Source: a virus
DNA: 32,029 nt
Virus record (IMG/VR): IMGVR_UViG_3300025362_000446
Location: 1 to 32,029 of that record
Reading direction: 5' to 3' (one strand)
Positions 30,630-32,029 of this stretch are shown here, in pieces (position 1 is the first letter of the stretch; each line of letters opens with the position of its first letter). A program made the position numbers and the translations under genes. Under the pieces are notes generated by a model that was not told the origin of the DNA, ran no database searches, and saw only the letters and a list, made by a program, of their open reading frames with translations.

Positions 30630-30656
30630 GCTCAATAAAATATTATAAGATTGAGC
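30630..30656 (+). repeat. Inverted repeat just after the RecD2 N-terminal gene
   Basis: GCTCAAT (30630-30636) pairs with ATTGAGC (30650-30656) around 13 AT-rich bases. No T-run follows. It may stabilise the 3' end of the upstream mRNA. Confidence 0.4.
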
Positions 30657-30657
30657 T

Positions 30658-30666
30658 TGCTATAAT
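30658..30666 (+). promoter_or_regulatory. Extended -10 promoter candidate before the helicase gene
   Basis: TGCTATAAT is a perfect -10 box with the TGN extension. No convincing -35 box lies 17 bases upstream (it would be AAATAT). Transcription would start about 60 bases before the helicase ATG. Confidence 0.45.
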
Positions 30667-30734
30667 TATAAAAAGGAAATAGACTGAAAGATCTTGGTCA
30701 ATTTTGAAAAATTACAATTTTACTGGGGCATAAA

Positions 30735-31937
30735 ATGCATACTCTAACGTCGGAACAAGAGCAAGCAGTAGAAATTATAAAGAATAATAATGTTTCGATT
30801 CTTACTGGAGCACCAGGAGTTGGAAAAACATTTCTAGCTAAACGCGTAATAGATCAACACATCAAACGTGGCTACAAGATAGCTTTATGTGCTCCATCTG
30901 GAAAAGCAGCCCGTAGATTATCGCAAAGCACAGGGAGAGGTGCTTCTACAATCCATAGCATGTTGCAGGCAAGAATGGTTAGAGATGAATTTGTATTCAG
31001 CTACTGCGAAAACAATCAGATGGATATTGACATGATTGTGGTAGATGAGTCAAGCATGTTGGACTCCCCTTTGATGGCAAGTCTAATGCATGCCGTAAGT
31101 CCAAAGACTAAACTTCTTTTCATAGGCGACGATTCGCAATTACCACCAGTTGGAATGGGATGTGTATTCAGAGACATGATAGCGTCTGGTGTTATACCAG
31201 TTGCAGAATTAACAGAGATACAGCGTAATTCAGGACAAATAGTACGTGCATGTCATAAAATTAAAGATGGAAAATCATACACTCCATCAAAAATAATAGA
31301 TATTGAAGCAGGAATAAATCTTGTACATGTAGAATGTTCCAGCCCACATAAAATAGTTCAATTTATAGATCGTATTGTAACAGAAAAAATGGTAGAACGT
31401 GGCTATGATCCAATATGGGATGTTCAAGTTTTAAGCCCAACAAACAAACGAACTATCATGAGTTGTGATTCTATTAACAAAGCACTCCAGGCTAAGCTAA
31501 ATCCAAACAAAGTGAATGACGTAACAGGATTTGGAATTGGGGACAAGGTAATAAATACAAAGAATACAACATATAGCGATGGTAATTATGTAGCAAATGG
31601 AGACCTTGGAACAATTATAGGCTACGAAAAAAACGAATTACTTGTAGAATTTACAGACCCTGATCGTGAAATAACAATGAAGGCAACAAATAATAAACTG
31701 CTTCATGCTTACTGTTGTACAACACATCGTTATCAAGGAAGTGAAGTACCTGTTGTTGTAATACCTGTTCATTCATCCTTTAACTTTTTTGTTACTAGAC
31801 CGTGGATATATACTGCCATCTCAAGGGCTCAACATATCTGCATAACAGTCGGTGAATTTTCCGCTATAGAATCTGCAATTGCTAAGGAAGGTTCTGATCA
31901 TAGACTAACGAGGTTACAAGAGCGACTTGTCATCTAA
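30735..31937 (+). CDS. RecD2-like helicase, motor half
   Basis: A 400-residue superfamily 1 helicase motor. Motifs in order: Q-like LTSEQEQAV (4-12), Walker A GAPGVGKT (25-32), motif Ia CAPSGKAARRLS, motif II VVDESSM, motif III GDDSQLPPVG, motif IV-like VQVLSPTN, motif V CCTTHRYQGSE and motif VI YTAISRAQ. The closeness of CAPSGKAA and HRYQGSE to RecD marks it as RecD2 type, a 5' to 3' helicase. The usual N-terminal region is absent and is instead encoded by the preceding gene. ACTGGGG lies seven bases before the ATG. The end overlaps the next frame. Confidence 0.9.
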   Translation: MHTLTSEQEQAVEIIKNNNVSILTGAPGVGKTFLAKRVIDQHIKRGYKIALCAPSGKAARRLSQSTGRGASTIHSMLQARMVRDEFVFSYCENNQMDIDMIVVDESSMLDSPLMASLMHAVSPKTKLLFIGDDSQLPPVGMGCVFRDMIASGVIPVAELTEIQRNSGQIVRACHKIKDGKSYTPSKIIDIEAGINLVHVECSSPHKIVQFIDRIVTEKMVERGYDPIWDVQVLSPTNKRTIMSCDSINKALQAKLNPNKVNDVTGFGIGDKVINTKNTTYSDGNYVANGDLGTIIGYEKNELLVEFTDPDREITMKATNNKLLHAYCCTTHRYQGSEVPVVVIPVHSSFNFFVTRPWIYTAISRAQHICITVGEFSAIESAIAKEGSDHRLTRLQERLVI

Positions 31938-32029
31938 ACAAAACAGCAAACGACGCTGGTTCGATGAACGGATATGCAAAATATGTGGACATTTCTACAC
32001 ACCGGCTAGCGCAAACCAGAAATATTGTT
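31927..32029 (+). CDS. Zinc-finger protein, 5' fragment (runs off window)
   Basis: From a TTG at 31927, overlapping the helicase end, a frame runs open to the window edge. It reads SSKQNSKRRWFDERICKICG, then HFYTPASANQKYC. The CX2C pair and the 'F.P....QKYC' pattern are typical of zinc fingers at the start of phage HNH endonucleases and short phage zinc proteins. The start is uncertain because the nearest GAGG is more than ten bases upstream. Only 34 residues are visible, so no function is assigned. Confidence 0.5.
   Translation, partial: MSSKQNSKRRWFDERICKICGHFYTPASANQKYC

Noticed and set aside
30627-30734. Group I or II intron between the two RecD2 halves
   Set aside because: 108 bases is too short for a self-splicing intron, no intron core pairing is visible, and each half has its own start and ribosome site.
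1-32029. CRISPR array, tRNA genes, insertion sequence, integrase or attachment site
   Set aside because: Looked for and not seen. The only regular repeats are the 45-base units inside the HNH gene, which are coding and lack spacers.

Overview
The window is a piece of the genome of a tailed double-stranded DNA phage (or prophage) with a long non-contractile, siphovirus-type tail. It holds terminase, portal, scaffold, HK97-type capsid, neck, one tail tube protein with no sheath gene, a frameshifted tail-assembly chaperone pair and a very long tape measure protein. The DNA looks AT-rich and genes are tightly packed. Strong GGAGG-type ribosome binding sites suggest a bacterial host that uses canonical Shine-Dalgarno initiation. 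The host cannot be named from this sequence, and no integrase, lysis gene, tail fibre, tRNA or host gene is visible.
Layout. 1-14634 (minus strand) is the virion operon, read right to left: scaffold, major capsid, cement-like protein, a GT2 glycosyltransferase, adaptor and neck proteins, a Com-like zinc finger, tail terminator, tail tube, gpG/gpGT chaperones and the tape measure, which runs off the left edge. 14787-19487 (plus strand) is the packaging block: promoter, small terminase, large terminase and portal. 19546-24292 (minus) is an accessory operon: dUTPase plus a glycan cassette (WbpB-like dehydrogenase, WbpD-like acetyltransferase, small membrane protein, glycosyltransferase, radical SAM protein, asparagine-synthase-like PP-loop enzyme). 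24412-32029 (plus) is the early DNA-metabolism block: Cro-like regulator, Sak4-like ATPase, ssDNA-binding protein, PD-(D/E)XK nuclease, HNH nuclease, DNA methyltransferase, small zinc-ribbon and membrane proteins, and a RecD2-type helicase split into two genes.
Two things stand out. First, the large terminase carries a 367-residue intein whose splicing blocks are intact, while its homing-type HNH endonuclease is not in the intein reading frame. It lies wholly inside the intein in the +1 frame, with its own ribosome binding site, so about 890 bases are open in two frames. Second, the tape measure protein contains an embedded staphylococcal-nuclease-like domain with all catalytic residues conserved at the right spacing, which suggests a nuclease carried in the tail.
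Regulatory features include strong divergent promoters around 24.34-24.44 kb with a repeated TTGCG operator-like motif. There is also a promoter followed by two terminator-like hairpins between the tail tube gene and the chaperone genes. The capsid and tail tube genes share a leader element that can pair with the ribosome binding site.
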